Below are positions 23,301 to 33,400 of a stretch of 64,000 nucleotides of DNA, one piece after another. Each line of letters begins with the position of its first letter. Position 1 is the stretch's first letter. The DNA is from Dasyornis broadbenti (Eukaryota; Chordata; Aves; Passeriformes; Dasyornithidae), in contig VZRN01002962.1 of the NCBI GenBank assembly GCA_013397935.1, positions 124,001 to 188,000 on the forward strand, in the 5' to 3' direction. A model generated the notes under the pieces. The model was not told the origin of the DNA and ran no database searches. It saw only the letters and a list, made by a program, of their open reading frames with translations. Made by a program: the position numbers and the translations under genes.

Positions 23301-25147
23301 AGTTATTAAATGATATGAATCCCCTGGTACAATGGCCGCATTCCAGTAAAATGCACTTTATTATAACCAGATGAAGTATATTTGAACTGAACGAAATATA
23401 TCTGGCACCAGAGAAACGTATCTGTCTCTGCTGAAGAATAATGGAGCTTTGTTTTGGAAAGCAGTGACCAGATGGATTTAGGATGGTCATAGAAGATCAT
23501 CTCGGTGTGAGCTCTGAGTATAATGCTGTCACAAAGAAGGGTAGACAGTTTCTTGAATGCCCTAAAAGTTAAGTAGCAAAGTAATTATTCCATATCATAT
23601 CAGTAAAAAACCTGTGGGTTAGGTGTCTGCCATTGAGACAGATGGAAATTACTTGAGGGATTTCAGAGGATGATTAAAAATGACTCAGGGTTTGGGAAAC
23701 CCTATTAGGACTTTGCCTCACTGATATAAAGGCATTCAACTGGGAACCTCAGAGATAACTTGGTATCTGTAGGTAGACAGTGAAGTAAAAATGATTCAAC
23801 TCATCAAACTGTGACAAAAGAAACTAAATGCTCTGTACTAACAACCAGGAACTTCAAGTGTTATAAGCAAAAATTAAGGGAGGCAATGAACTCAAAGCCA
23901 TTAACATGTGGTTAACTTCTTAACTTCTAGTTAAGACCAGCCCCTGGGTTTTCTGTGGATAACAGTCACAAGAAGAATCTGCAAATGAAACAGGCTTACA
24001 CTATTTGCTCTTCTTTATCCTACCATAAAACGAGTTTGTTACTTAAAGATCAAACTGGGATAGCGCTTGAGTATCTGCTAAATTAAGCACCTCCAAGGAA
24101 GATAGTTAAACATTAGGTGTAAATGACGAAAAGGCCCCAGCCATATAAAGGGAATAAAGGATAAGAACTGTGGCTAAGGTTTCCTAGTCTTTATGTGGTG
24201 TTTGTTTTTTGTCTGTTTGTTTGTTTGGGTTGTTGTTATTGCCGAGGTTTTCATGGTGTGTACCTTGCTTTGTTGATTATCAATACAGAATCACATACAA
24301 AGTTCAGTCTTATCACCTGACAAAGTGAAAATTGTTCCAATTGTATTTAATTAACTAACAGGTGATAATGGGAAAAGTTTGCTCCTGCAAAGTGTCTTAA
24401 ATCTCCCAGAAAGGGCTTGCATAGTTATATGTTCAGAAGCAATGAATAAATGCGAAGCTGCTGTGCCTGATTTCCTTTAGTATTTAAAAATGGCAAGATG
24501 AAGGTAACATACAGACCTTTATGCATTCACCTGTGCAATTAAATGTGGTTGTGGTGTTTATTTCCAGATTATAACCTTGACTCTAATTGGATCTATTTAA
24601 TAGGTTCAGTTACAGCATTACAACTTTTACAAACACTGGAGGGAGCAGGTTGTGTTGCAGTCAGTAACGTTTGCAAAACAATCCATTGCAATATGCATAT
24701 GTAAATATTTGTAAAAGCTAAGTTTCCATTTGCTTTGGGGAAGGTTTTCAACCTGAACCCTACCAGAAAATAAAACATTGCTATCTCAGCTTATGTGATT
24801 CATCACAGTTGCATATTATGTTCAATGCTTTTTGAAACACAGGCTATTTTTGCAATCTGTTACCACTATTGAAAAAGAAGCAGCACAAAAACTCCTCCAA
24901 AACACTGAATAACTGGAGCAAATAATATAACTAAAGTTATTTGCTTCTGAATATTTTAGAAATAAAAAAGAATTGAGATTCACCAACATCCTGATCCATG
25001 TTGCTAATTTAAGTGTGACTTTTCATAATGGAAAATTTATAAAATGCAAACACAGTGAAGGATTAATTTTCCCTTTTCTCCTATTTTTGTGTACATTACA
25101 TTTTAGCCCTAATTTCTGTTTTTCTGTTTGATTTCACAGGTTTGTGA
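5261..25147 (+). CDS. 3' portion of an unrecognised multi-exon gene (last four coding exons)
   Basis: The coding sequence joins 5261-5375, 10699-11192, 16397-16490 and 25140-25147. Phases agree at every junction: exon one ends with G and exon two starts with AC, giving GAC (Asp); exon two ends on a codon; exon three ends with T, completed by GT to TGT (Cys), then TTG and TGA. Every intron is GT-AG, with GTATGT, GTAAGA and GTAAGT donors. The product is about 236 C-terminal residues: a charged helix that could form a coiled coil (about 18-52), a Ser/Thr/Pro/Gln-rich disordered stretch (about 55-200) and an acidic tail. There is no signal peptide, membrane segment or catalytic motif in this part. 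The 5' exons are missing and probably lie to the left. I do not recognise the protein. The composition resembles the disordered tail of a cytoskeletal or centrosomal scaffold, but that is only an impression. Confidence 0.8.
5376..8414 (+). other. Intron sequence, first half
   Basis: AT-rich intron DNA between coding exons 5261-5375 and 10699-11192, with no recognised repeat or conserved coding frame on the + strand. It includes a T run at about 8026-8039. One exon-like segment on the minus strand (5789-5873) is listed separately. Confidence 0.6.
5789..5873 (-). other. Candidate antisense exon (85 nt)
   Basis: Read on the minus strand, the segment follows a pyrimidine-containing tract ending in GACTTTCTAG and ends at AACAAG followed by GTGAGT. 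One frame reads NGYPIKDGADVSRHTNNSLH and eight more residues, ending exactly on a codon; a second frame is also open. No partner exon was found, so it could belong to an antisense transcript or be chance. Confidence 0.15.
8415..8470 (+). mobile_element. CR1 LINE, left fragment (split by a SINE)
   Basis: The sequence matches the familiar part of CR1 ORF2 that encodes the SVASR-REVILPL region. It breaks off after the CTCTCCCCC stretch, where the tRNA-derived SINE begins, and resumes after it at about 8612. It is diverged, so the copy is old. Confidence 0.65.
8471..8611 (+). mobile_element. tRNA-Ile-derived SINE of the TguSINE1 type
   Basis: Positions 8471-8542 are a decayed tRNA-Ile. An A-box-like CAGCTCAGTTGG, an anticodon loop CTAATAA with AAT at 8503-8505, a B-box-like GCTTCGATCC and a 3' end TATGGGCCA are all visible. 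A linker and a CR1-like tail follow (CTCCCTTCCAGTTCAG to GTGATTCTGT). A tRNA-Ile head on a CR1-type tail is the known architecture of TguSINE1, a passerine SINE mobilised by CR1 machinery. Stem mismatches show that it is not a working tRNA gene. It sits inside an older CR1. Confidence 0.8.
8612..9152 (+). mobile_element. CR1 LINE, right fragment with 3' end
   Basis: This continues the CR1 interrupted at 8470. The end of ORF2 is recognisable in broken form: the region corresponding to KKDMDLLERV, then GGCTTTAAACTAAAAGAGG, then AGGCACTGGAACAGGTTGCC. The 3' UTR follows and the CR1 tail ends in CATTCTTTGATTCTATGA. Many substitutions and frame breaks show it is a dead copy. Confidence 0.88.
9153..10698 (+). 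other. Intron sequence, second half
   Basis: Intron DNA before exon 10699-11192. It is mostly AT-rich, with a GC-richer patch at about 10060-10360 that is open for some 115 codons in one + frame and also open on the minus strand. I recognise no domain in it. Confidence 0.5.
10699..11192 (+). CDS. Large coding exon: Ser/Thr/Pro-rich disordered region with RPxTP motifs
   Basis: This 494-nt exon is bounded by a TG-rich acceptor ending in GCACAG and a GTAAGA donor. It is the longest coding-like frame in the window. It starts by finishing the helix (IEKDLALWEEAR) and then becomes low in complexity, rich in Pro, Ser, Thr, Gln and Asn. Four RPxTP motifs occur within 96 bases (10932-11027): RPSTP twice, RPMTP and RPLTP. 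A basic, serine-rich patch follows (LQRSRSLSSKSQMGR). The TP sites could be targets of proline-directed kinases; this is inference. The frame on the opposite strand (10859-11167) is a shadow. No folded domain is visible. Confidence 0.88.
15070..15227 (+). CDS. Candidate alternative cassette exon (158 nt)
   Basis: This lies inside the intron between 11192 and 16397. It is preceded by a pyrimidine-rich acceptor ending in GGCTCAG and followed by a GTGAGG donor. It is open in phase 0, the phase left by the upstream exon, and reads like protein (for example KECVDQCESHSSLLQESC). An alternative acceptor at 15093/15094 would remove eight codons. The exon ends in phase 2, so including it would shift exon 16397-16490 into a second frame that is also open and move the stop to 25212-25214. 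The frame carries a stop (TGA at 15229) just past the donor. Chance is a real possibility and no transcript evidence is available. Confidence 0.3.
15676..15766. repeat. Imperfect TG/CA and TA microsatellite
   Basis: TGTGTGTG runs, CACATACATA and TATATACAT blocks alternate over about 90 bases. The TG-rich and CA-rich blocks are partly complementary, so the stretch could fold back on itself. Confidence 0.6.
16271..16284. repeat. Poly(T) run
   Basis: Fourteen consecutive T residues about 110 bases upstream of the acceptor of exon 16397-16490, too far to be its polypyrimidine tract. Confidence 0.7.
16397..16490 (+). CDS. Coding exon with acidic tail (94 nt)
   Basis: The exon runs from an acceptor ending in GTGGCAG to a strong GTAAGT donor. 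Following exon 10699-11192 in phase 0 it reads DEFLQQLQLAHQPWILPSD and then a Glu/Asp-rich end (TESEGVEADQDK). This fits the disordered, charged character of the preceding exon. It ends in phase 1. A second donor, GTATGT, lies four bases downstream and would change the C-terminus. The phase-2 frame is also open across the whole exon, which matters if the 15070-15227 cassette is used. The ORF on the opposite strand here is a shadow. Confidence 0.72.
16827..16858. repeat. A-rich low-complexity tract
   Basis: Two long A runs are separated by CC and CCCC interruptions. No retroposon body was recognised next to it. Confidence 0.6.
17985..19100 (-). mobile_element. CR1 LINE ORF2 fragment (reverse transcriptase C-terminal part)
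   Basis: Read on the minus strand this is the C-terminal half of CR1 ORF2. The FADD box of the reverse transcriptase lies at about 18740-18751, followed by KLGGAADSLEGQEALQRDL. Further on come SALVQPHLEHCVQVWDPQFK (18300-18400), SDRTHGNGSRLCQGRFRLDI and FFTERVKDWNRL (18000-18130). Frames are broken between pieces, so the copy is dead. It lacks the 5' part, and no 3' UTR or CR1 tail was recognised beyond about 17985. It belongs to a different CR1 subfamily from the copies at 8.4 and 43.7 kb, judging by the ORF2 ending. Confidence 0.88.
21144..21190 (-). mobile_element. Short CR1 or SINE tail fragment
   Basis: The stretch GTTAAGGGTTGGAAGGCACC followed by TTGAAGATCATC is the reverse complement of the conserved CR1 3' end (GGTCCCTTCCAACCC). 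Nothing else of the element is recognisable. A CR1-tailed SINE remnant would look the same. Confidence 0.6.
24200..24238. repeat. TTTG-rich simple repeat
   Basis: Several GTTT units in a row (GTCTGTTTGTTTGTTTGGG) inside the terminal intron. Confidence 0.6.
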
Positions 25148-25275
25148 AATCAGTGGGATTATTGAAGAACAATTTAATAAAAACCAAAATTATGGTGATC
25201 AAAACTACACCTGAAAATTTGCTTTAGTTTATACATAAAAAATTTTAAATAAAGTTATTTTTCTAGTAGCAGCAG
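25140..25275 (+). CDS. Terminal exon: last two codons, stop and short 3' UTR
   Basis: A strong polypyrimidine tract and CACAG acceptor precede 25140. Joined in phase to the T of exon 16397-16490 it gives TGT TTG TGA, so the main isoform would end Cys-Leu with a stop at 25145-25147. The 3' UTR then runs about 100 bases to AATAAA at 25248-25253, so cleavage is expected near 25270. Further AATAAA motifs at about 25555 and 25757 could give longer UTRs. In phase 0 the exon is open for 24 codons (VCEISGIIEEQFNKNQNYGD and four more) to TGA at 25212-25214. The acceptor and poly(A) signal are good; which frame is used is less certain. Confidence 0.6.
25248..25253 (+). terminator. Polyadenylation signal AATAAA
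   Basis: A canonical AATAAA hexamer about 100 bases after the stop codon of the + strand gene, followed by a T-rich stretch (TTATTTTTCT) that could act as the downstream element. Confidence 0.55.
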
Positions 25276-28200
25276 CACATGAGTGGAACTGCTCTGATAT
25301 GTGGATGCTGTAATGCACTGAATCAGAGTGTTTACTGTGGTACAGTGGCCTTAGGAAGAAAGGGTAACGGTCACCTTTTAGTATAAAGTTACTATAATAT
25401 TTTGTTTAGTTTATACCCCTGTTGTTTTGGATTGACATTTGATAAACTAAATTCTGCCTGACCAAAACAAACTTTGCCTAAAGATTGTATGTATTTTAAC
25501 TTGTCTAAGGTTTTCTACTCCTTATATTTTTGTAATCTTTGCTCTTTTTAAAATTAATAAACATTAAAGTATTTGCCTGCATCTGCCCCTGTGTATGTCC
25601 CATTCAGGTCTCACAGAGAACTAGCTGTTCACTCATAGTCACCAGCAGAGAGAGGTCAGACGGGGGAATGAGTGAAAGAGTGAGTGTGGGTAGCAGAAAC
25701 AGGTGCTGTTCGTGCTGCATAGCTTTGTATTGAATTTATTTACTTTGATCTTTAAAATAAATAAAGACTCTGTTAAAAAGGGGAACATAATAAGGAGTGG
25801 TGCATGCATGCAATAAAGGCACCTAAAGGAATTGCATATATTATGATAAAGTGTTAGTTACCCATATGGATTACTGAAACAAATTTGCTGTTTAAAATAT
25901 GCTAACTGGTGTGTGCTGTGTGCTTGGAACTTTAGAAAATGCTTTTGCACAGACATCAAATGAAGGGATGTGGCAGTTGCATTTACTGATTTCATTTACC
26001 TGTTAATTCTGTCAAGTGTGTTCTCAGTTTCCTTTGTCTTCAATTATGTATGCTTGGTTCCTGTATCTTAGAATGATATAATGAAATTGCTTGCAACTAT
26101 TAAAAAATACAGTATTACGAAGCACCTTTTTGTTTAAGAAATAAAAATGAGTTGTCTGTCATAAATGTTTCATAGTGTGAACCTTTTTCTGCTGTCTCAC
26201 AAGTACACAGAGCTAAATACACAGAAACTGTATGGTCTGTGTTAGTCATGAGCAAGTTAAATGGAAGTTAACATTGTGATGAACAAGTACTTGCTATATG
26301 TGTCATCATAGTGTACAGTTCCTATATGCAAAATGTTTAGAGTACTGAAACCCACAGGGATAGTGCCCTTAAGTTCATTTCAGGAAGGTACTTTTAAAAT
26401 TTGTCATCAGTAAAGAAAATCTGCTGTGTTGTGTGTATTTGCAATACACTTGATGACTCGTTTGCATACAGGAGGGTATATTATCATTGATATGCTGTAT
26501 TTAGTCAGTTGTACTCAGAAAAGCATTCTTTTGAAACTTTTATCTCCTTTTCATGAGTTTTATTCTTCTGTAGTGGCCCACATTTCATATTTTACCTTGA
26601 CATTACTGACAAGTATAAAGTAGGATTGCCTTTTCTTCTTTCAGTTGCTTCACTAAGCATTTGTAAACTGCATTCTTTCTGCTTCATGTTATTACCGGGT
26701 GAATTATGACTACATTTAATCCCTGGGAAAAATCTCACTGACTTCAGGAGAACCAAGATTGCTCACAACAAGTTGAGAAAGAAATTGGAATTTGGCAGCA
26801 TCTTAATTCTGGAAGTTCTTACATGTCTGAGAACTTGAAGACAGTTTTGGCCCGGTAGGGCAGAGATACTTGGTCAGGGAAGTGTCTGGTTTTCAATTTT
26901 AGTTACGTGTGAAGAAAGACAAGACAGGCTTTATTCAGGAAGGCAGAATATCAATCCTGTCTCGTATTCAGAGGGGAAAAAGGCTTTTCAGTTACAGATA
27001 CAGTGAATACATCAAGACTTGTTAGAATGATTAAGAATTTAGCAAGTACTAATTGTACACAAGTATCTCAAAGTGTGGTAGGATGGCTTGGGTGGTCTCG
27101 GTTGTAAAAGCTGTGAAACCTTGAGCTCCTGAGATATAGCTGTTCTTGGAACTGGCCAGAAAAATGGTATTTTTCTGGGACACTTTCTAAGCTGAAGGGT
27201 TGAGGATAAAACCACAGAAAATATGACTTTATTTTCACACTAAAACATACAGAAAATCCTGTGTGATTTTTTGGTTTGTTTTAGTTCTCATAATTTTGAC
27301 ATGATCTCATGATTTTTTAACACTCGTGGTTGGCACTACTCCCTCTAAAGCGTATGGCAAACAATTTTGGCTGATACTAGTGCTCAGCCCAGCAACCAGC
27401 GCTGGCACTGCAGAGGAGAAGCAGCCACCTGGTGCCCTGACTGCAAATAAGCTGGCAGTGAAGTGTGGCAAGTCAGAACTCCAAGGAGGAGCTGAGATGC
27501 GCTTAATAGGCAACAAGCAGCTGGGCTTAGCGGGGCAGGGAGCGTAAACAGCAGCTGGGCAGACCACGCAGAAGGCATGTGTGATAAACTTGTTTTCCCT
27601 TCTCATCTGCAGGAAGCCTTGCTCATTTTCTGTTTGACCTTTTTGGCTTCAGGAAGCAGTTTCTCAGTTGCTTATGGAATGAACGCTGCCCACATGGTGC
27701 CTAGTTGAATCAAGAGTCAGGTGTGGATGTTCTTGATGCTGCTGTAGTTAGTTTGGCAAGAATGTCAAGGTGGAGGGGGGTTTTCTTGTTTGTTTTTGAC
27801 TGCACCAGGCGCTTCAAAGTCATCCAAAAAGCTCATTGTAAAGCTGCATAGAAATGTGCTGCTGTCTAGTTGCAGGGAACAGGATAGATCTAGCACTTTT
27901 CAGAAGGGTGCTTTATGGGTCATTGCCGGTGCTATTCAGTTACTGCATTTTGATGGAAAAAGTCATGAGAAACAGATAAATTTTTCCTAGCTATATGTTT
28001 GCATCTTAATTTTTTTAAACTTTATGAATGCAATGATGTAGGGATGCAGGATTCTAAATAGTACTTGTTAATGAAAAAACCCAAACATGTCTTGGTATAT
28101 AAAAATACATTTAGCTTGTCTAAAAAGCAGCTGTTTTTCTTTCAAAGGCCAATTTATAATAAAATAGGCTTTATTGCCATATGAGTTACTGCTGCTTCCT

Positions 28201-29016
28201 TTTAAGATCTTCGTACCCTTAATACTTTATCTGGCTAATCTTAAAGACAACCTTAATGTATCTGTATTCATTTCAATAACAAAATAACACTAATGGGCTT
28301 CTTTGTGTACTGCTCATATCAATTAACTTACTTCATCATTAGCCAGGTTTTAAAGAGTGCCTTCTTGTTACCCCAGTGTCTAGCTCTAGGACATGTAGGT
28401 GTGACTGAGGGAGAAATGGGGAAGAAGTTTTACTTGCATAAAGCTATTAGTTTATTTTGAAATACTATCCAGTGGAAGATTTCTCTGAGCAAATCCTTAT
28501 CTTGAAAACTTCAACAATAATTTAAAAACACTTACACATCAATCAGTAGTACTCTGTATTAACAAAACCTTCTGGCCCTGTGGGAATATGTTTCCTAAAA
28601 ATATGACCTTATACGCAGCTGAGGTGTCTTTCTTCTGAGTCAGTACTGACAAAAGAGGGAGGAAAATTGTTTCCTGCTTCCTCAAGTATTGCTTCAGGTA
28701 TGTCTATGTTTCACTTACAAAGGTAGCTAGATAAGTGCAGGGGAAGTCCTATATTCCCACAACTAAATTCAGAGAAGTATTTGAACTTCATGAAAGCCAA
28801 CTCGCATGAACGTGATGCTATCATTTCATTGCTCTGGCCATACATCAACATGTTCCACATTTAATCCAATGAACTATTCATGTAAAATACAGAAAAGCTC
28901 CCCTGGGTTAAATTACAGCAGCCTGCACTGCTGTGCAGTAAATATGCTGACTATAAAGTTACTATGCTTTTACTAACTTTATATTACTAGCTCCGGGCAT
29001 CTTCAAGAGAAAAAAA

Positions 29017-29040
29017 GATGTGCAAAAAGATGTGCAAAAA
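29017..29040 (+). repeat. 12-bp unit repeated twice
   Basis: GATGTGCAAAAA occurs twice in exact tandem, directly abutting the left arm of the hairpin at 29041. Confidence 0.85.
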
Positions 29041-29072
29041 TACTTGCCTCTGAATATGTTCAGAGGCAAGTA
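29041..29072. repeat. Perfect inverted repeat (14-bp arms, 4-base loop)
   Basis: Arms TACTTGCCTCTGAA and TTCAGAGGCAAGTA are exactly complementary around the loop TATG. DNA could extrude a small cruciform and RNA a tight hairpin. The stem is too short for a typical microRNA precursor. Confidence 0.9.
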
Positions 29073-29499
29073 GTTCTTCCTATGCTTAGAGAGCTTTGTG
29101 CCCATTCAGTCTTTGCCCTGATTTCTACTTTGTTTGGATTAGACAGCAGCTAGTTAGGAAATGCAATGAGTTTTGTAGATATTTTTGTCCTTTACAGTTT
29201 TAGCTGGAAGTGCAAAAGTTTGGGATTCATCCAAAAAAGTTTAAACAGACCACTGGTTTGACACCATTAGCTTACTTACTGCTGTATTGCTGAAGTATTA
29301 GCCAAATGAGTTTCAATTACTTTTAATTATCTAATTGCTGGCTAAAAGAAGACATATATTTTAAAGTTAGATTTCTGACACAACTATTCCTTATGCCTTT
29401 GGTTGTTGTTTTGTTTCGTGATGTGTTATATAAAATTAAAGCACAATGAAATAGAATCTAGTTTCATTACATACTTTTTATTCCTTTGAATTGTACAGT

Positions 29500-29863
29500 C
29501 AGCTTCTATTCTCTATGGCTTATCAACCCTAGACATGCAGCAGATCTAGTATGTCCTGTCTGTAGAAGTTTCCTCTATGTCACCTTTAAACCTATCAAGT
29601 CAAAACACTGTTCTGGACCTCAAGTTCAGTTCAATCAGCAAAGCAATCTAGTGGTGTTTTCACTTAAACATAGTACAAAGGTAGAAATTTCACTTTACCA
29701 AGAAATGGAATTTAATTTTGAAGCTCCATGTAGATCTTTGTTGTTGGAAGATGGCAGCACTTTAGTGACTAACATTATACCAGCTGCTATTCCAGAAGTT
29801 CTGCTGAAGAATTTGATGCCCTTTCCAACTCATGCATCTTTACTGTATGAAGAGTATCTGTGA
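29500..29863 (+). other. Unassigned open frame behind a possible splice acceptor
   Basis: An acceptor-like tract (TTTTTATTCCTTTGAATTGTACAG) precedes about 120 open codons ending in TGA at 29861-29863. The translation has a plausible composition, with a CPVC pair near the start and EMEFNFEAPCRSLLLEDGS further on. I do not recognise it, and no poly(A) signal lies close behind. Similar lengths occur by chance in this window (up to about 166 codons), so this could be chance or a decayed terminal exon. Confidence 0.2.
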
Positions 29864-30189
29864 TTGAACCTCACACTGTTTTTCTTTAAATATTATTAGC
29901 CAGTCCTGGAGAATGCTTCTGGTTCTGAAATATTTAGGTAGAATCACTGAACCAATGTCATCTCTAGATTTCCGGAGAAGCTTGATGATGGATTATGATT
30001 CTGAACTATGAGAGAGACAGAAGAAACATTTTTGCCCACTAAAACCAGCTATAGCACAGCTCTGAAGAGACCCAACAGGAGAGCAAACATAAATGGTTCC
30101 TCTTGTGACTTATTTGAGTGCTGAGCTGCTGATGGTCACCAGGGACCTCCTCTCCCAGAAATGTAGATGTGTTTTCCCAGAGACTGTAA

Positions 30190-30430
30190 TAGGAAATGGG
30201 GCTGGGAAGGGCCTCAAGACATCATTGAGTTGCTAGCCCTGAGGCAGCATAACTGCAACTAAACCATTTTTGACAGGTGTTTGTCTAATGAGTTCTGAGA
30301 ATGTCTGGAGATGGAGAATCCCTCTCCTTATCTTTAGAAAATCATGTGTCCAAATAATTGTATTTTGCTTGACAGTTCTTTCTCAGAACAAGACCTTTTT
30401 CCCTTGAATACATTCTTCACATCTCAATTG
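30190..30430 (-). mobile_element. Old CR1-like relic
   Basis: Read on the + strand, GGGAAGGGCCTCAAGACATC, the AACTAAACCATTTTTGACAG stretch and GGAGATGGAGAATCC follow the layout of the 3' UTR and C-terminal complement of old CR1/L3-type elements. It is heavily diverged, so the assignment is tentative. Confidence 0.5.
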
Positions 30431-33400
30431 TCCGCATCTTGCTTCAGCTGAGATAACAATGAATTGACATACCACCCAAAACAACAGAATGAATTACTGG
30501 TCCTGTAAACCCTTTTGAATTTTTGCAGTGATGCAAATGTGGCCAGGATTTAATTCCAAGTTACAGACAGTGCTGAAGAAGCATTGTTACAGCCCCACAG
30601 GTTTGTGAGCAGCCCACAGCAAGGATTTGTGCTCTGTGGGGTAGACATACTGCTGCTCTGAGAAGCCCTGCTTTTGCCCTAAAAGTCACATGTTGAAACA
30701 GCAAAGAGTCCTTTGAGCCTCTATGCTTCAGTCGATGTAGCTGTCTCCAAAAGTGCATGAGGAATTCATGAGTGCATTTCAAAAACTTGCCAAAATGCTC
30801 CCTGGGGGCTGATAAGTACCATAATTCAAAATCTCTCCTAAGTGCCCCCAGAAATCATTCACTTCCTATTGATGTGTGTAATCCAACACCTACACACTCG
30901 CAACTCCAGGTTTAATAAAGTCTGGGGCCCTTTAGCTGAGATTCCAAAGCAATTTATTCTTCCTATCCCCCAGGTGATGCTATATTTCTGTGTCCAGAAT
31001 ACATTATCTGTTATTGACTTTTCATCTGGACACAGATCTTGCAGAATTTAAAATATTTTCCTACGAGGATGTGTTGAAAACATCTGATGGGCTTGCCTGG
31101 GGTATTGTGATGCATAGGCCTTCTGGGAGCGACTGTAGCATCAACCTCATCTGTAATCTGTGTCTGCTCTATGCAAAGATGGGAAGCTGTTTCAAAGACA
31201 GAGCTAAAGTTCCTGATGTAAGAATAGCCAAAACTCGAGACAGAGATGTGCACTCACCGTCTCTCTTTAAAGCAATTAATTCACAATGTCACCAATTAAA
31301 TGTTATCTCCTGTCACTTTTTCTGTGCACAAAATGTTTGTAGAGTAACACTGTGTTCAAATGGTGGAACACTAATTTTTCAGCCTTTGGACATGTGAGAA
31401 GGAAGTTGACTTATTTATGGAAAGTAAATGTTGTACCCTGTCAATTTTAAAAGGGTAAGAGAATGAATTCAAGACTGTAGAAGTGCTTATTCCAGTATCC
31501 AGATTAACTGTCTGTGTTCAGAATGCTTTATTTATCTAGCTTGGGGTAAAAAACATACAGTATCTCCTTCTGTGCTCTGCTCCACTGGAACCACATTCAA
31601 GTACTTCAGATAAACTTCAGCAACCTGTCATAATAGTTTTTATATTACTTCTGTCTTCACTTGTGATTCAGAAATCTGAGAATATCTACTAGTGTCATGC
31701 ATAGGGGTCCTAATTTCTTCAGAATGATGCAATAAGACATTACCAAAACTTAGGAATAATACCTACAGAGAATGTTGACATGTTTTTTTGCTTGACTTTG
31801 ACCTGTGATGGTCATGCGGTATCACGCTTTTGTCTCAAGTGCTTACCTGACTCATGGTACTTTTCAGTTTTATGCTTAATCTAGTTATAAAATGCTATAC
31901 ATTGATATGTAATAATAGAGACACTGAAATAAAGTTTTATCCTGTACTTAACCAATACAGAGGAAATACTGACATTAACCTTTTTGTTAAGGTTAACATA
32001 AGGTTATCACCTCTGCGACATGGGCTATATCCATTAGAATAGTCTTCTGTTATTCACAACATTAATAAATTCTGTGTTCAAAAAGCTACACTCATTCCTG
32101 AACTGTGAAAAGCATCATATCCAAATTGCCCTGTTGTCTTTTTAATGTGGTGTATTTTCTTTGCTGGACAAAGTTGTCCCAGCAGAGAGCAGCCTCCCAA
32201 CAGCTGCATCTTCTTGGCACCGTGAAGGATCATTTGCATCCTTGATGGTGTACTATACAGTGAAGTTTTATGAGCTTGGAAGTCATCCAATTTTATTATT
32301 GGACATTTTAAAAATACCATCTGAAGGATTTAATCATTCTTTCTAAACTATTTCTTTGGAGTATAGGTGAACTTTGACACAGATTAATTACAGGCCTACA
32401 ATTTTTCCATTAAGAATATCTTTTCTCCTCCTTCCCATTGCCTCCATATTAAATATTTTTTGAAGTTCTTAATTGAGGTGGGTACTCTAATCCAAATATA
32501 GCATTTTTGAGTGATTCTGAGGAGCAATGATAGATTTTCCTCCTATTAATTGTAATTTAACCCTACCATGGGATTTTGGGGAGAGTTAGGATGATAACAG
32601 AGAGACTTGAATAACAAACTTCATCTTTTAGCATATTGCGCTCTGTAACATCTTTGAATTTTAGTACTTTGTTACGTTGTATTGCATGCAAAAGCTGAAT
32701 TTTTCTATGTGAAACACACATAAGGTCTGCCAGTAAAAAAGTCTCTCATTTCTCTATTTAGGGTGCCAGTAATTGGTCTACATTTTGATTTCATAGCTTA
32801 TGATGTCATAGGAATACTGTAGTGTTCTGTTTCATGGTCTTCATGCTTCTTCACTATTGAAGAAATTTGGTCATAGTTCAATTTAGCAAACTAACTCATC
32901 TCGTAGCAAACTAGCATTTATGGTTCTCACAGGTTCATGTGAATTTTTAGAGACTGTTCTCCATTCTTCAATACAAAATTAGTAGTCTTGGCTTACATTT
33001 TGGCTTGTGTTAGTTTGTATTTCTCAGTAGAAAAATACATGCCACCAGTAAAGAGGAATTTTCTGGGATTTTGTTTGTATAATTTCTTTGCTTTTTTTAA
33101 ATTAGTTAGACAAATGGCATGGCATTTAGCCAATCAGAATATGTAGCTGAGTGTCAGCTAACATTATAACAGTCTGAATGCCTTCAGGTAGAGGCAAAGG
33201 GGCATTTGCCAAGTGTACTGAAATGCAGTGAAATGTGCCCTGAGCTCCACAAGGTTCCACTTTCTTCCAGTGCTTCAAGCTCTTTGAATTCCACTCCAAA
33301 ACTGCTCTAAGGGCATTTATGGTGCGCTTTTCTGGTCATCTTCATGGTTTGTCCTCAGTATATGGCTTTCTATATGAAGCTCTTCCTTTTGCTTGTAGGC

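Larger units (their letters stand above)
19101..25139 (+). other. Long intron before the terminal exon
   Basis: AT-rich DNA with no supported gene. It contains a short CR1 tail (21144-21190) and a TTTG-rich stretch (24200-24238). The many frames of 60-95 codons have no protein-like composition or flanking splice pattern that I could support. Confidence 0.55.
25276..29485. other. Intergenic or unassigned DNA
   Basis: Downstream of the gene's poly(A) signal. A GC-richer patch at 27310-27600 is open on both strands but shows no recognisable product. Otherwise AT-rich with no identified repeat until the hairpin at 29041-29072. Confidence 0.5.

Noticed and set aside
30990..31397. 135-codon open frame
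   Set aside because: Starts at a non-ATG codon in the middle of another open frame. There is an acceptor-like site nearby, but no donor or poly(A) signal ties it to a transcript.
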